Part shown: one piece after another, positions 10,974-24,088 of the stretch
How the letters are laid out: each line of letters starts with the position of its first letter
How positions within the stretch are numbered: position 1 is the stretch's first letter
From: Pyrus communis
Lineage: Eukaryota > Streptophyta > Magnoliopsida > Rosales > Rosaceae
Direction: 5' to 3'
Length of the DNA: 64,000 nt
Assembly (NCBI RefSeq): GCF_963583255.1
Contig: NC_084809.1
Span: 5,001 to 69,000, forward strand
Program-made: the position numbers and the translations under genes
Notes under the pieces: generated by a model
The model's input: only the letters and a program-made list of their open reading frames with translations
Told to the model about the DNA's origin: nothing
The model's database searches: none

Positions 10974-13900
10974 AAAAACGTAGTCTATGTGAGTTCACAT
11001 AAATTTCCTTTCACAGTTCTTTTGCAGCGCAGATTAGCTTAACCCATAAAGGATGTATTCAATGTAGTCTATGTGAGTTCATATAAATTTCCTTTCACAG
11101 TTCTTTTGGAGCGCAGATTAATTTAACCCATAAAGGATGTAGACAGAATATCTGTCTGAAAGTAAGCAAAAATATACAAGAAACAAAACGAAATGGACCA
11201 AGTTGAGAAAAATGTAAACAGCAGTGTTTTTTCAGCTCCAGAAACAATCCCTTAAGAGCAAGAAAGGTTATCCAGAGGATTACACGTTATCGGTTAAAAA
11301 TTCAGGAGAGAATATGACTAATAGATCAGGACAAAAACTGTGTAATTTTATAGTGCCAAGTTCACCAAACTAAGTAAAGCCTTTTTTTAGTCCGGTAAAC
11401 TATTTTATTTAGGTTCAAAAATCAAACTATTACCTGTAGCTTTATTTTTCCATTACAAGGACTAAGAGTCTATGATATGTGATCGACATTTGCATTGAAA
11501 TCTTGTAAAGACATGGTATTGGACCCATGCACATAAAATTCGATCGCATATCTTAATCATAAATTTAACAAAAGAAAACAAATCAAAAACTTAAGTATAT
11601 TCTATTGGAATAAAATGATATCACACATTCTTTTCTTATAAAATAAATGACGAACACAACCAAAATATCTCAAAAGCATTGGCTGTCTGATAATCACTTG
11701 AACTAGTAAGCATATGTAAAGTCTCTCACATGTGAAACTGAAAATAAAGATCAACACACAAACACAACAAATGGAATATGGAACTGCCACCAAGAACCTC
11801 AAAGAAACAAGATAAGACGTGGCTAAGATGAACATTATTACCGGCCGTAGAGTTGGGGGTGACAGGATGTGTAACAGTAACGAAATTGAGTCTTCTACTA
11901 AGGACTTAATTGACAAATGTCTTGAAATAGATGGTGGAATTGTGTTGTACCAAGACCTCAAAGTTTCCACCTTTTCCATCAACACTGTGCGGTATCTGAA
12001 TATGTATGGGATTCAAATCAGTAAAAAAAATTGAAAAATAACTTTCACGACTTACTTCAAGATCTAACAGGTTTGCAGGATACCTATGATACGATTTTGG
12101 CCACTCAATGTTTGGTCTCTGCACTTGGGCTACCAAACGATGTATAGTGATTGCAATAGCAGGCAGATAAACTCCATAATAGAAAAAAGAGGAAAGAGTC
12201 AAAAGAAGAATGTAATTGAAACAAGTCGCAGCAAGTAGATATTCAAATATCCTTACCGTAAAGAGGCATGTGTTGTGTACGCATAATATATTTATGCATA
12301 AGGTCGGAGGCACCAAGACTGTTTAAGCATTTGACCTTCAGATAAGAGAAAATTGTAAAACATCAACTGTCTTGTTTTAGCACATGACAGGTAATCAATA
12401 TAGTCAAACCAGGCAGCTTACAGTCTTTTGTATCACTGGATCATGATAAGGGAGATGCAAAAAGTTTTCATGAAGACCATCAGCAATCAAATCATAGTCA
12501 CCGCTGCAAATTTATTGAGTAGGTGAGGTAGACATTAGATATTTTAAACACTTGAACATATAATATTTGCTGGAATTTACTACCTACCAGTTAGAAACGA
12601 GAGAATGCAAAAAGTCAAAATCATTTGACATAACTCCACAGCTACCATTGGTTGTTCTTTCCCTCTTCGTTCTTTTCTTTTGGAAGATCTAAAGAGAGTC
12701 GCATCTTCAAATATAAGGTTGTGAAAACTATGGATAAAGAATAAGACACACATCATCTAACTACCGTTACACTTACCTCTTTCCAGACATCAATCACACT
12801 TCTTGACATATCCTTTCGACCAACCACTTGAGAACCAATCTCCCACTGGAAAAGTATGAGTACAACATAGTATTAACCACTCGCTTTTAAAGAAAATAAT
12901 GCTCAGTTCTTCAAACAGAAACCAAACTGAGAACTCCACCATAAATAACTATCACCATTCACCAGGAACATAGGTAGTGGGAGGATGAGAAGAACCCCTA
13001 AAATATGGTGAGATGGCAGTTAGGGAAGCTCAAAGTAATCATAGGAGACATCCATGATTATTACAAACTTGTTTCATGAAGAGATCCATGTTTTTTACTC
13101 CATTTCTCCGAAAAGTTGTTAATGTGCTCAAACCTTAATAAATATTTTTAACTGGTCAATATCGGAAACTTCAAACGGAACTGTTTTACTTGTCTAAACA
13201 AAACCATCCCAGACAAAGCTAATCTGATATTGTGAAGGCTTTCTTAATTAAGGAATAGTCTGCAAAAGAGAGATAATTAGCCTTGCAGATTTCAGAGGAG
13301 CCTCCTGGATGTTCGCATTCGATTATTATGATGACTGAATGGGTCATTCACGGTACTATCTGATTGTCGTGTAGTTCCTCAGGGTTTTTGCTTCTTATAT
13401 AACAAGAAAAAAAGGGGGAAAACTCTGCAAAAGAAGGATCATATCAAACTCTTACCGCATTGAGTGTTTCCTTTTTCTTGTTGAGAAACTGAAGAGTGTT
13501 CAAGCATGAACGTATATCACATTCTGTAACATAAAGGTTGAAGTGAATGGAAAAGATCAAAGATTGAATAAATGAAGGGAAGTTTGAAATTAGTACGAAC
13601 TGGTATAAACCAAATTTCAGTCATAACATTAAGGAATGACAAAATTCCATTTTAAACTTAAAAACACAATCGAACTTGTACACAACACATCTAGACTTTC
13701 CGTTAAAGAATGGTTTGTACATTATGAATAACCAGATGAATTCAAATAAGGTAATTCTCAATAAAAGGGATGTATGACTCACCTGTATGCTCTGCAAGTG
13801 CAGTAAGTGCAATGGAACTTGTTTTCATTCCCTCCTTATTACATATATATTTAAGCCTGTAATGCAACAACAAAATTTGAGGACCGATCTAACATAGGAA

Positions 13901-16900
13901 AGTAGCCACATATAAAAGGCATTTCTTTTGAATGAGACAATGTACTGCAAGTAACAAATAATTTACCAATCCCAAATATGGGTATGAACATATGTGATGT
14001 GATATCTATGTATGGTATGTTAAATTGCTAATAAGCAATTTCTAATTTCTATTTAGGTTGTACAGTTCCAAAAATTAGATCCCCTAGTTATTTCATTTAA
14101 AGAACTTAATTTTCCCTTAACAAATAAAGAATACCAAGAAGTGAGAACAAGATTCATTTCCACATAAAGTGATATGTCCCAAAGTAACAAAATATACCAG
14201 TATTGGAATTAACTCAAGCATGCACAAGTTACTCATTAATTGAGTGGGCTTATAAATCGCAATTTGCTCGAAGTCGTTCACGCACCATGTTCACATTCTA
14301 ACTTTTGATAGTTTACTATGCTGTCATTACATAAATGTATATGCTTCCCACATGATCCGTACATATAGATGTTTCAAGAAGTGATTTATTCACATTCTAC
14401 GGATTTGAAGAACTTCCCTTTTCCAACAAATTTGATTGGCAGTTAAAATTTCGGTTGTTATAAATTTGGTACCCCGCCAAAGGATTAAACTCTATCCTCA
14501 ATATACACAACTTTGGTTGGCTGGGGGATTCAAACAAACTTTGGCATTTGCGTGATATGGCAATAGTGGTTCTTCTCCCTGAACTATTATCGTAGAAGTT
14601 TCAACCATAAAAGAAATGATGTATAACCTTAAGCAAAAAACATGAGCATATTCAGATTCCAAAACACATCAAATTATGTTAAACCTTATAGAACAATTGA
14701 TCCAGCAAACAATCTTTAGACATCAATTTATATTTTTTAAACGTTACCTGCTCACCACTCGACTCACTGTTGGTTGTACAAAAACATGAACCCTGTAAAA
14801 GAATAGGTAGTGTTATCAAGCAAATAGTTCTCCAACAACTCCACATAAATGTTTTCTTTTTATAAAATGTTATGGTATGAACTTATGGGACATTATTTAA
14901 AACTCTATTTGTTACAATTATCAGTTTCTGATAAGCAACAAACTTTCATTGAAGAAAAGAAAATGAAAATTTGTTCACATTATCATTGAAATGGATAGAA
15001 AAAAAATGATATAAATTGATAAGAGACACGCTGCTTCATTTTGTGTACTAACCAATGCAAAACTAGGTTTAAAAGAATTCCCAAGATTACTATATTTGCA
15101 ACTAGTAAAGACTTTGGAATGCATGTTTGTGGCACATTCTACTCCATAAACTTACATGAATCTATACTAAGATGGTGTTATTGTTTAGAGCTATCAGCTA
15201 TGTACATTGCGCTCTTTAGGTCCAGTTAACTTTTTAAAAATTTATATATAGAACCTTTTTTAGGTCCTATTACTTGATTAGGACTATATATTCTTCCTTA
15301 TTCTAGGTGTAATCCCTTGGGGAGAAAATATCTGATTTCCAGATCTGAGAGAATGATGGAAAATGATGCACCCGTTTAGCTTCCACCTTCAATTATTCGT
15401 TCGTGATTGAACCACGCGAGCCCTTCCAGTTTCTTGCAACCCAACTACCTCTACTATCTATATAACCTTGGAAAAGCATCTGCCAACTTCTCCAAGGATG
15501 TCACCCCACTCCCAACTACAAACTTCAAGCAGTTCTGAAAAGCTTCATATACTTGAGCCCTTCCAAGGGTTGACAGCTCCCCTTAGTAACTATATTAGCA
15601 TCCCAACCGTTTTATGCTAGCCCATCGGCTCTTAGCAGTTGCCAGCAGAAGTTTGCATAAAGCAACATGCAGGATAGCTGACATGCACATGAACCTAAGC
15701 ATGTCTTATGAAAGGAACCACATTTATAGTTAAGGTGTATATATGGTAGAGGTGGCTGGTTTGATAGTGAAGGTTTAGAGTTTAGGGTTTAGGGCCCCGT
15801 CATTTGCCAAAGCATGAAAGGAACCACATTTAGGGTTAAGGTGTATAGAAGCTAGAGGTGGCTGGTTTGATAGTGAAGGTTTAGAGTTTAGGGTTTAAGG
15901 CCACGTCATTTGCCAAAGCATGCATCACGGGCATGCTTGAGAAACCTCCGGACATGCCATCTCATGTAAAGTTCGCTTGGATTTTCTTAACACTAGAATG
16001 GCTCATCGAGCATAGGTGATATTTCCTCCATTGAAAGCCAAAAGACTCATAATGCTCACTAGGGAACCTATGGGCATATGGAACATTGAGTGAGTTTCAT
16101 GTGGCTAACCTTGGAGCCTAGACGACGAGCATAGATTACAAGACGGTAGTCAAATGTCTCTACAAGACAACTCGTGGACTAGCGGGCAAAATTAGTGTTG
16201 CACACTGTTAACTGAGGACATGTTTAACCGCTATGCAACGTTTGAATACTCAATATGAGGAACATACCTAGACCTCCATGGCTTTGTGATGCACGTAACA
16301 CCAAAAAGTTCACAACACGAGCATTGGCTTGGTTTCGGCCATGACATAAGGGTGCCTAAATAAAAGGCATGCTTGCTTAAGCATAGAGGTGTACATATAT
16401 TTTATCTCATCGAGGGCTCTGCACTCTACCCTATCATGTGTTCTGACTCGGTTGTTGAATGCATTTGATTCTTCCCATGATCTTAACATTTTATTTCAAG
16501 TCACAAGATAATTGATCTAAGTCACAAATATCAACAAAAATCAAATCTTAGAGGACTCAAATGACATCAGTATGCTCATAGATATTGTTAGCTTCGTCAA
16601 AGTTGGAAGGAAAAGAATTATGCTTTAATTATAGATGTATAGACAAATGTTGAATTGGGTTTATATGATTTGTAACCAATACTAAGAAAGATTTACTTTG
16701 CAACTTGACGCAATGGTCTCAAGGCAGGTGCATATAGGTCATTACATATGCAAATAACCTACAGAAGAAGAATCAATTAATTAAAATATCCACGAGGCAA
16801 AAAACCAAAAATTCTTGGTTCATTAAATATCAGTAAAACTCACAGGCCTCGACAACGATGCAGTTTTTCTCCCTCCTTTTGAAGAAACCCTTCCTGATTT

Positions 16901-19900
16901 TTGTTCATTGTTGATATTCTCCTTCTCCATATAAGATTTCCTATCAGCACATACCTGCATGAACATATAAAAAAAAAAAAGTTCAGCTATACAAAACAAA
17001 CTAGTGAGCTGAAATTGGCTCTTTACATAACAGTTTTAGTTCAACTAGTTCTTATTATTTGAACCCCTTTATTTACTTAAGCTAACCACAAAACTTTTTC
17101 TAGTTAAGAAAAATACGTTTTTATATAAAATATAAAACAAAACAGCCCTTATGGTTAAAAAATTTCAAATCCCTTAGAATGCCCTTAATTGATTAATTAA
17201 CTTGGGGAACCCTATTCAACAACGTCCCCCCCTGAGGTTTGGTCTCACTACAAGACCCCACAAAAATCATTAGTTGACTGTTTATTGGCGAAATGTCAAT
17301 TTACCTCCTCCTTTCCTTAAAAATGTTAGACCCTATATCGAAATAATATATTAAACCCTAAATTATGTTACAGTTAATAAAAAACACAAACTTTTTGTAG
17401 ACAAACATTTGAAAATCAAAATTGATAAAAAAAAATGAGTAACAAAGAAAAGTGAAAATCAAAAACAAAATACAACCTAAAAATGGAAAACTGAAACCAT
17501 CCCCTCCCTTAGCTGCCACAAACAACCACCGGACCAGCAACACAACTACTGCATCACCCCAAACGACAAAGTCTCCACCAACTGTTTAGTTCTCTCTCCC
17601 CTCCCCGACCCTAAACCCAACCCCATCTCCCCTTCAGCACCCACACCCAACTTCGTCCATCCCAAACCCAATCACACCCACCCACAAAGATACTCAATTC
17701 CGATCCCATCCATCTCTAACCAATGTCGAACAACACCCACCATCGCCCCTTAGATCTCATCCCTCCCACCAACTTGACGATCTACTCTCACCACCCACCG
17801 ACCCTAGCCACAACCAGCCCAACCAACCAACCCCATACAACACCTACCATCCGTAAGGCAGCAAATTCATAATGCATAAAACTAAAAGGATTTCACTTTT
17901 TTATTTTCAGATGTGAAGGTTTAATAACATGTTCTTTTCATTTTTTTATTTCGTAATGATCAATAAGTCATTGATATTTACTTCTTTAATTTCACAGCTG
18001 TCAAGATGATAAAAATAGAAGCAGCATTCAATAAAGGTGCCCATTAAGCCACCAAAACAGGTCAATGAAATCCACATGTATATCTCTTATAACACAGAAT
18101 TTAAAAATTCAAAACCTTATCATTTACCATTTTTAGAATAACTTCCACGACACCTTTCCCATCTCCAAGAGCCCCATCTATTTCGTCAATCACCTAGAGG
18201 AAATGCAGTTGGATTTTGTCATGAGCACACACAATAAAAAGATTAAGCTTGAAAATTAGAACCAACCAAACACTTTGGCGTCGAGTCCATTCTGAGGAAC
18301 TTCTTCTCAATAACTTCGACGGACTCCGTCTGAACAACATCAAGAATTTTCGCTGCAACAGTTGACGATGATCGGTCATCACTAGCATTAACCTACAAAA
18401 CATGTAATAAATCCACCATTCCATTATACACAAACCTAAAATTATTTTTCTTTCTAAACAAGTGACAGATGACAAATTAAACCGGGAAGAGCTCCCATAA
18501 AAAGTGAAAAGCAATGTTCCTCTATACATTTTTGGTGCTCAAATATAAAGCTCTAATATGCTTAGTGATGTAATATCCAAAATATAGATCAACTTATGAA
18601 ATTTGTAAAATGCTAAACATGGTCCCTGAAATTCAACCCAAAATTAACTGTACTTTAATTGTTTCCCGTTTGTCATAATCAGGGCTGTCAGATAAGCTGC
18701 TAATTTGACAGTAATGTTATAAGTCACTAAACGTAATCTTGCATCCAAATTCCAAAGAATCCAATTAGGTTATTTAGCTTAGAGATGCAACTGATTTTGA
18801 AGGTCTATTATCTTAAGTTAGAATAAATTAACTGAACAAGTGTCAGTTAAATTAAATATACATGTAGACTGTAGGTAACACGAACGTCATACTACATCTG
18901 CTATGAAACCGATTTCAACATCCCTGTAAATAGAAAATAACAAATTGCAAAATCAACTTGTGATACCCAAAATTGTGAATATGGCAGATTGAAGTACTGC
19001 ACTGGTCTTATTGAGAAAATAAAGGGACTTATTCGAACATTTGATATGGAAGCTAGGGTTCTCATGCAAGTGATTCAAGTACATCAGATGATTGCTATTT
19101 CTAATCCATGATTGATTGATATTGGGGTATTAGAGGATCTACATAATGATAGAAGGGCCTGTGAAAGATTGTTCCATAATGCTAAAACAACATTAGTGAG
19201 AAGAAAAAAGTGGGAGGTGCTCCTCTCTCGACATGTGTGACGATCAAGCAACCTCACTAATCAAGGCCTAAATCCTATGTATCTTCCGCAGCCACCATTA
19301 GTTATAATTACTTTGCCATTGGGGACTGGTCAACTGCCTGACCACCTCCTTAGCTCATCTCTTCCCCAAATCACATTGTGCAAGTTAATTTGGAAATTCC
19401 AATCCAAACCGAAATTTCTGATTCTGAAAATTTTTGACAGACTTGGATGGCAACTGGAATATATCTAAGGAAAACTAATGAAAAGGGCTTGAAAACTTTG
19501 AGTTTTAACGAAAATGACAAAATAAAGGGTAAAGTGAATAGTGCCAGGATTGACTTTTTAGTGTAAAAATGTGGTTTTTCATTAAAGTGAACAGTACCGG
19601 GAGCTTTTCGTTAAAGTTCCCATATATCTATCTGATCCGAAATTTCTCAAATTTAGTACTATGAAAAAAGGGTAGTGCTATCTATGAGAATGTGAAGGTA
19701 AAAGAGTCCCACATTGGTACTTCTCACACACCCTCTTACTTTTCGGTTGTTGGATCGAATGAATTGAAGAAGATCAATGGCCAAACAGTAATATGGGTGT
19801 GTGGGAAATAAAAATGAGTGTGAATAGCACTATCCTAAAAAAAACCATGCATATGCTTATTTTATCACGTTCATTGTTATATCTAAATATGCTTTATTTC

Positions 19901-22900
19901 ATATTTGTATATTTAATCATACTATTATATATCAAAAATAAAGAGTATAATCATACTTACTATTTTATCTTGTCTAATATGATTTTATGTCGTACATACC
20001 AAAACGGCTACAAATATCGCAAAATTTGACAATAAATATTGAATGGTGGATACACAAAAGTTTGAAAACTTTCATTTCACAGTCTTGCAAACTGTAGGAG
20101 ATCCGAAATATGTTCCAAAAATTCCGAGATAAAACCAATTCTGAAAATTTCAATAATCCAAAATTCCAAAATTGGAGCTAATATTTGATTCCGAAACTTT
20201 TTTGGATTAGGAATGGAATTCTTCTTTCCGATCCAGCTGACCGAAAAATGGGGAAAACTTTAAGGACCAAAATGATATCCTGACAAGTAACTCCAGCTAA
20301 CACAGCAAATGATACTGAATGATTCATGCAAAAACAAAATTTCTTAAAAGAATTCTTTTTGTTAATCACGATTATGTGTGCGCAGATATGAAGTGAACAA
20401 CATACCTCCACCACTCGGTACCCACAATGCTTTGCAGCTATATGTGCAAGTGTAGTCTTCCCAAGCCCTGGAGGGCCACAAAGTAAAAGGATCTGCAGTG
20501 ACCATCAAATATGCAGGTCAGCCAATGCAAGGTAGTTCTATGTTATGAGGCGCATAATTAAAAAACAGTAAGAATAAAAGCAAAATGCAGAAAGAGTTCA
20601 TATTCTACCTTTTGTTCTGGGGGACTGGTAGACCTTGACTTATTCCACAACTCTGGAATGCTTTTTGAATTAGCACTTTCATCATTCATATCCTTAAAAT
20701 GCATATTTTTTTCATCATTCCATCCTCTGTTATTCCTTGAAACCTTTGAATCAGAAAGTTTGTGGTGTTGAGTGATAGAAGAATGTCGTCTCAACGCAGA
20801 CAAAACCTCATCGGACGTGCTCCTAATTTCAGATCCAAAAACACAAGGATCCCATTGTTTTAACCATAGGAGGACCTGCAATGCAAATAAAAAAAGAACA
20901 GACAGTTGACAGAAGACCTTCTAGGGAAGAAAAACTACAAAAACATGTGCGCCTTTTGGAGCATTAACTCCCCTAAAAAGTTATGAAAAAACATGAAAAC
21001 AAACATAGTTACCTCACGATTTGTTTGTTCATCACTCAGAAGCTCAATAAATGAATTTGGAGCATATTTATCCACCCAAAGTTGTTCATGCAATAGTGGT
21101 GTTTCACTCTGAACTTCAAAGCGAGCTCGCAAGGTCTTCAAACAACTCTAATTATATTTAGCATATCAATACAGATTTCACTGATCAGGTAAAACATTTA
21201 TGATTCGCCAAATATTTCAAGAGAGTATCTAGTGTCTCATTGTTAGGTTTCGGCTCGTCAATTAGTGTTCTTTTCTGTTTAGGATTGTTTTAGGGAAAAA
21301 AAAGGGTGCACCGATTCTTCTCCTAAAAGGGCTAGGAAAGAATCTTAGTTTCCTTATTCAATTTAGATTAGAAATCCTAGAAGTCCATTTGGAATTGGAA
21401 AGGAAGTCTAATTTCCTATTCCACTTAGAATAGGAATTATAATCTGTAAAGGACATGTAAACTGCACCCTATGCCTATAAATAGGGTGCGGCAAGGCTTA
21501 AATTCAAGTGAGAAAAACTGTGATAGCCAAGACAAGAGAGAAACATTAGTTCTAGGGTTTGCAAAAGTTCTGTAATCTCTATTATTAATCAAAGGAGCGC
21601 TAGAGAAATCACAACTAGACGTAGGCCAAAGTTCTGCCGAACCAGGATAATTCTTGTGTGTTTCTAAGTTTTTCTATATTTGCTAGTTTAGTCTATTGTC
21701 GTTGGTTACATTAAAGAACAAGGTCTAGTGGGCATTTTTCAACACTCATGGCATAACACAAAAAAGTTAAAGAATCCTCACTTAGAAAGTTTTCAAACAA
21801 TGACACAAATAAGTCCCTAAATTCATTAAAAATTGCTACTTTCATCCCTACTATTATATTCAAAGCTATTTTATCCAATTTTTTGTCAACTTAAGTCACT
21901 TGACACACTTTAGAGTGTAATATTGTCCTTTTCTCGTCTAATTTTTCCCCCCTAAAGTTAACTCCATACACTATTTCTTTATGTAAAATTACCAATCTAC
22001 CCTCTAATGTGTATCACAAGCAAGTAACGTGACTTCAATTGACGGAAAATTGAATATTGTAGCTTCGAATATAATATTAAGGATGTAATTGGCAGATTTT
22101 TATAATTCAATGACTGATTTTTCTGAAAAAAAATAGTTTAGGGACCTAATACTAGGTGATAATTCAGGGACTAAATTGGCAGTTCACCCTATATGATAAT
22201 AAATGATAGGATTGATGTACTGTTTACAACATTGAAGCTAACTTAACATGGATTTCTTATAAAATGATGTGGATTAAAGTTGGATGACTCCAATGACTCT
22301 TATGGGCCCATTTGATATCCATTTTGTTAAAGATAATAGGGAAATGCATAGGAGAAATGAGAGATAGGGCGGAGGAAGGATATTGAGAAGAATGCAGAAG
22401 AAATGGGTATACGAAGTGATACACAAAATGAAAACTAAAAACCTAAACTGAAGACAATTATAAGTTGTTTGCACCTTTAAGTTTCCATTTCAGATGTTCT
22501 CCCTCCTCACCTCTATCTCTAGCACTAAAATTGAAAACTATAAAACAAAATGGTTATCAAACGGTCCTAAGTTCACAATGAACTAATTCATCTTCATAAT
22601 GCATACCATACCTTCCTAAATGCCTCTTTCTCCACTCTTTGCAATAGATCATTAATAGGTTCTGATATAAGACCTGCAAAAATTATACTTCCCAGTCAAG
22701 CTAATGTGTATAGAAAGCAATGTATGCGAACTGCAACTTATATACACCATTAACTGCTATGCGACAGAACGATTCTCTACTTTTCCAAGGTTTTCTCAGA
22801 AACCAAACATGCAGCTAGAGAAAAAAGCATCCAAGTATTGAAGAAAATAATCATGTTTGGAGAAAAAAGCATCCAAGTATTCAAGAAAATAATTTGGTTC

Positions 22901-23423
22901 TACCTCCCGATGTTCCTTTTACATGCAATTTCTTGGGACGCTCCTTCTCCACCAAGCATATCTTCGCGTAAACTCTATCCCCGGCACTCGGCGCCGTCAC
23001 CGGAATGAAACTACCATCTATCTCCGACGCATACCTTGACACAACTTTCTCCTCCACAACATCAGTAACTCGTTGATCGACCACGGGATCTATCTCGTGT
23101 GGCGGCGAGTAAAGCCAGTCCTCATCATTCTCGGACCGGTCCACATCATCGACCCTGCTCCGTTTCTCATCCGACAATCCGGAATTTTCCGCAATCGACT
23201 CATCAGGACCGTCCGATGATCGCAAACGCTTCTGGGCATTGTTTCGGACTTCGTATGATGGCGGGTGATCTGTGGAGGGCGGCGATTTAGAACGGGTAGG
23301 TTGTTCTTTGCCGTATTCTTCTGGGTAAGGTTCCGCCGGTTCAAAGTCTAGGCAGTCATCGTGAAGGTGATAGTTAGCTTCAAGCAATTCGAGCTCTTCG
23401 GGAAACGGGATTTCCATGTCCAT
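7883..23423 (-). CDS. CTF18: Chromosome transmission fidelity protein 18 (CTF18), RFC-like clamp loader large subunit
   Basis: CTF18 is the large subunit of the alternative RFC complex (with RFC2-5 and DCC1/CTF8) that loads PCNA for sister-chromatid cohesion and replication-checkpoint signalling in the nucleus. Coding exons in order: 23423-22904, 22673-22612, 21135-21013, 20875-20609, 20492-20406, 18392-18267, 18193-18128, 16954-16844, 16758-16697, 14792-14748, 13856-13783, 13523-13456, 12845-12777, 12688-12588, 12503-12422, 12335-12257, 12171-12084, 11995-11842, 10709-10521, 10435-10376, 9284-8977, 8623-8521, 7936-7883. All junctions are GT-AG and in phase, giving 965 aa, close to the plant family length. 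AAA+ features: Walker A GPPGLGKT at residues 330-337, Walker B VIDEID near 396-401, a sensor-1 region [13 protein letters not shown] near 456-468. The last residues, [16 protein letters not shown]..., are the conserved C-terminal tail. The start follows the Met matching the Arabidopsis N-terminus ([17 protein letters not shown]). Confidence 0.95.
9759..10091. mobile_element. hAT-like MITE in a CTF18 intron
   Basis: The ends are imperfect inverted repeats: GGCCTGGTTTGGTACTGG on the left and CAATACCAAACTAGCCC on the right. The 333-bp interior is AT-rich with repeated AGCTTTTTTTCA and GTTTACCAAACA words and no coding capacity. The TIR type suits a non-autonomous hAT element. I could not see a clean 8-bp target duplication. 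Confidence 0.7.
10172..10204. repeat. (GA)n microsatellite
   Basis: A GA dinucleotide run of about 15 units lies inside a CTF18 intron. A second, longer GA run is at about 10933-10971 in the next intron. Confidence 0.9.
10980..11141. repeat. 84-bp tandem duplication in CTF18 intron
   Basis: GTAGTCTATGTGAGTTCA begins at 10980 and again at 11064. Both copies continue through TTTCCTTTCACAGTTCTTTT and end in AACCCATAAAGGATGTA, with only a few substitutions. This is a recent local duplication beside a GA microsatellite. Confidence 0.92.
15710..15921. repeat. 106-bp tandem duplication in the largest CTF18 introns
   Basis: GAAAGGAACCACATTTA starts at 15710 and 15816. Both copies contain GGTGGCTGGTTTGATAGTGA and GTTTAGAGTTTAGGGTTTA and end CATTTGCCAAAGCATG. 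The copies differ by about ten bases and a small indel. It lies in the 1.9-kb intron between 16697 and 14792, whose remaining sequence (about 15240-16500) I could not assign to a known element. Confidence 0.9.
19468..19621. mobile_element. Short MITE (TTAACGAAAA type) in CTF18 intron
   Basis: A 154-bp AT-rich unit with imperfect inverted ends (GGAAAACTAATGAAAA / TTTTCGTTAAAGTTCC) and internal inverted words GTTTTAACGAAAA and GAACAGTACCGGGAGC. I recognise this sequence type as an abundant short repeat of apple and relatives. That is a memory-based identification. Confidence 0.65.
19671..19835. mobile_element. 165-bp MITE with GGTAGTGCTAT termini
   Basis: Left end GGTAGTGCTATCTATGAG and right end TGAATAGCACTATCC form a 14-15-bp inverted repeat with one mismatch. 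The interior contains no open frame. It lies 50 bp from the preceding MITE, so two small elements are adjacent in the 2-kb CTF18 intron 20405-18393. Confidence 0.8.
21241..21744 (+). mobile_element. Solo LTR (504 bp) in CTF18 intron
   Basis: It starts TGTTAGGTTTCGG, ends TTTTTCAACA, and is flanked by perfect 5-bp direct repeats CTCAT (21236-21240 and 21745-21749). Inside is a promoter-like TATAAATA at 21476-21483. No internal retrotransposon domain or second LTR is present, so this is a solo LTR left by unequal recombination. The structure fits a Copia-type element, inserted antisense to CTF18. Confidence 0.9.
22818..22896. repeat. 43-bp tandem duplication beside exon 1 donor
   Basis: AGAAAAAAGCATCCAAGTAT starts at 22818 and again at 22861. 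The second copy ends a few bases before the CTF18 exon 1 splice donor (22903-22902). Both copies are intronic. Confidence 0.85.
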
Positions 23424-23600
23424 GCCCGATAACGACAGACGCTTGTGGCCTTTGATCTGCGTTCCGGAAGATAACGGGTGGTCTGTGGACGGTGGCGATC
23501 TAGAATGGATAGTCTGTTCTTTGTCGAATACTTCTGCTCATGGTTCTGGATCTTGGCAGTCTTCGGGGAAGCGACAGTTTGCTTCAAGCAATTCGAGACC
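23424..23600 (-). pseudogene. Upstream duplicate of CTF18 exon 1 start, with in-frame stop
   Basis: Reading the CTF18 frame upstream of its Met gives a diverged second copy of the N-terminus: LELLEANCRFPEDCQDPEP, a TGA stop at 23540-23538, then a stretch containing [16 protein letters not shown] and ending KRLSLSG directly before the CTF18 Met. In exon 1 the counterparts are [14 protein letters not shown] and [16 protein letters not shown]. The LELLEAN words are 204 bp apart, an exact multiple of three, so this was an in-frame tandem duplication of roughly 68 codons that later gained a stop. Confidence 0.85.
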
Positions 23601-23632
23601 CTGCGTATGGTTTCATGGCCATGGTTGGTCAC

Positions 23633-24053
23633 CGCGCGTTTGGATGAGAAGTTTCACAAGTACATCCGTCCTGTATTGTTTTACAAACAAAAAATTTGAA
23701 GAAAAACTTCACAAATGTGTAGTATCAATAGCTAAAAAAAGAAAAAATCAATAGCTAAAATGTCAAAAAACAATAATAAATTTGTGTGTGATACGTAATA
23801 TTTTTTGTAACATAATTATGATGGTGGTGGTAGTTGTAGTTGTAGAAATAGTAATTGCAACGGGAGTGGTGTTGTAGCAACGATAAATGGTGGTTGGGAT
23901 GGGTACTAGGATTTTCTCTTGTTCTCTTTTCATCCCCTTCTATTCTCTTCTCTCAAAATTTATATTTTGTGTTTCTTATTCTATAAATAATTAATATAAG
24001 ATGTTGACATTGCTTAACCGTAATCATTTAAATAGGAGGGAAAGGAAGGGGAG

Positions 24054-24088
<35 letters not shown>

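Noticed and set aside
11819..12034. Plus-strand 71-codon open frame in CTF18
   Set aside because: It is antisense to CTF18 exon 11995-11842, which is supported by phase and family similarity.
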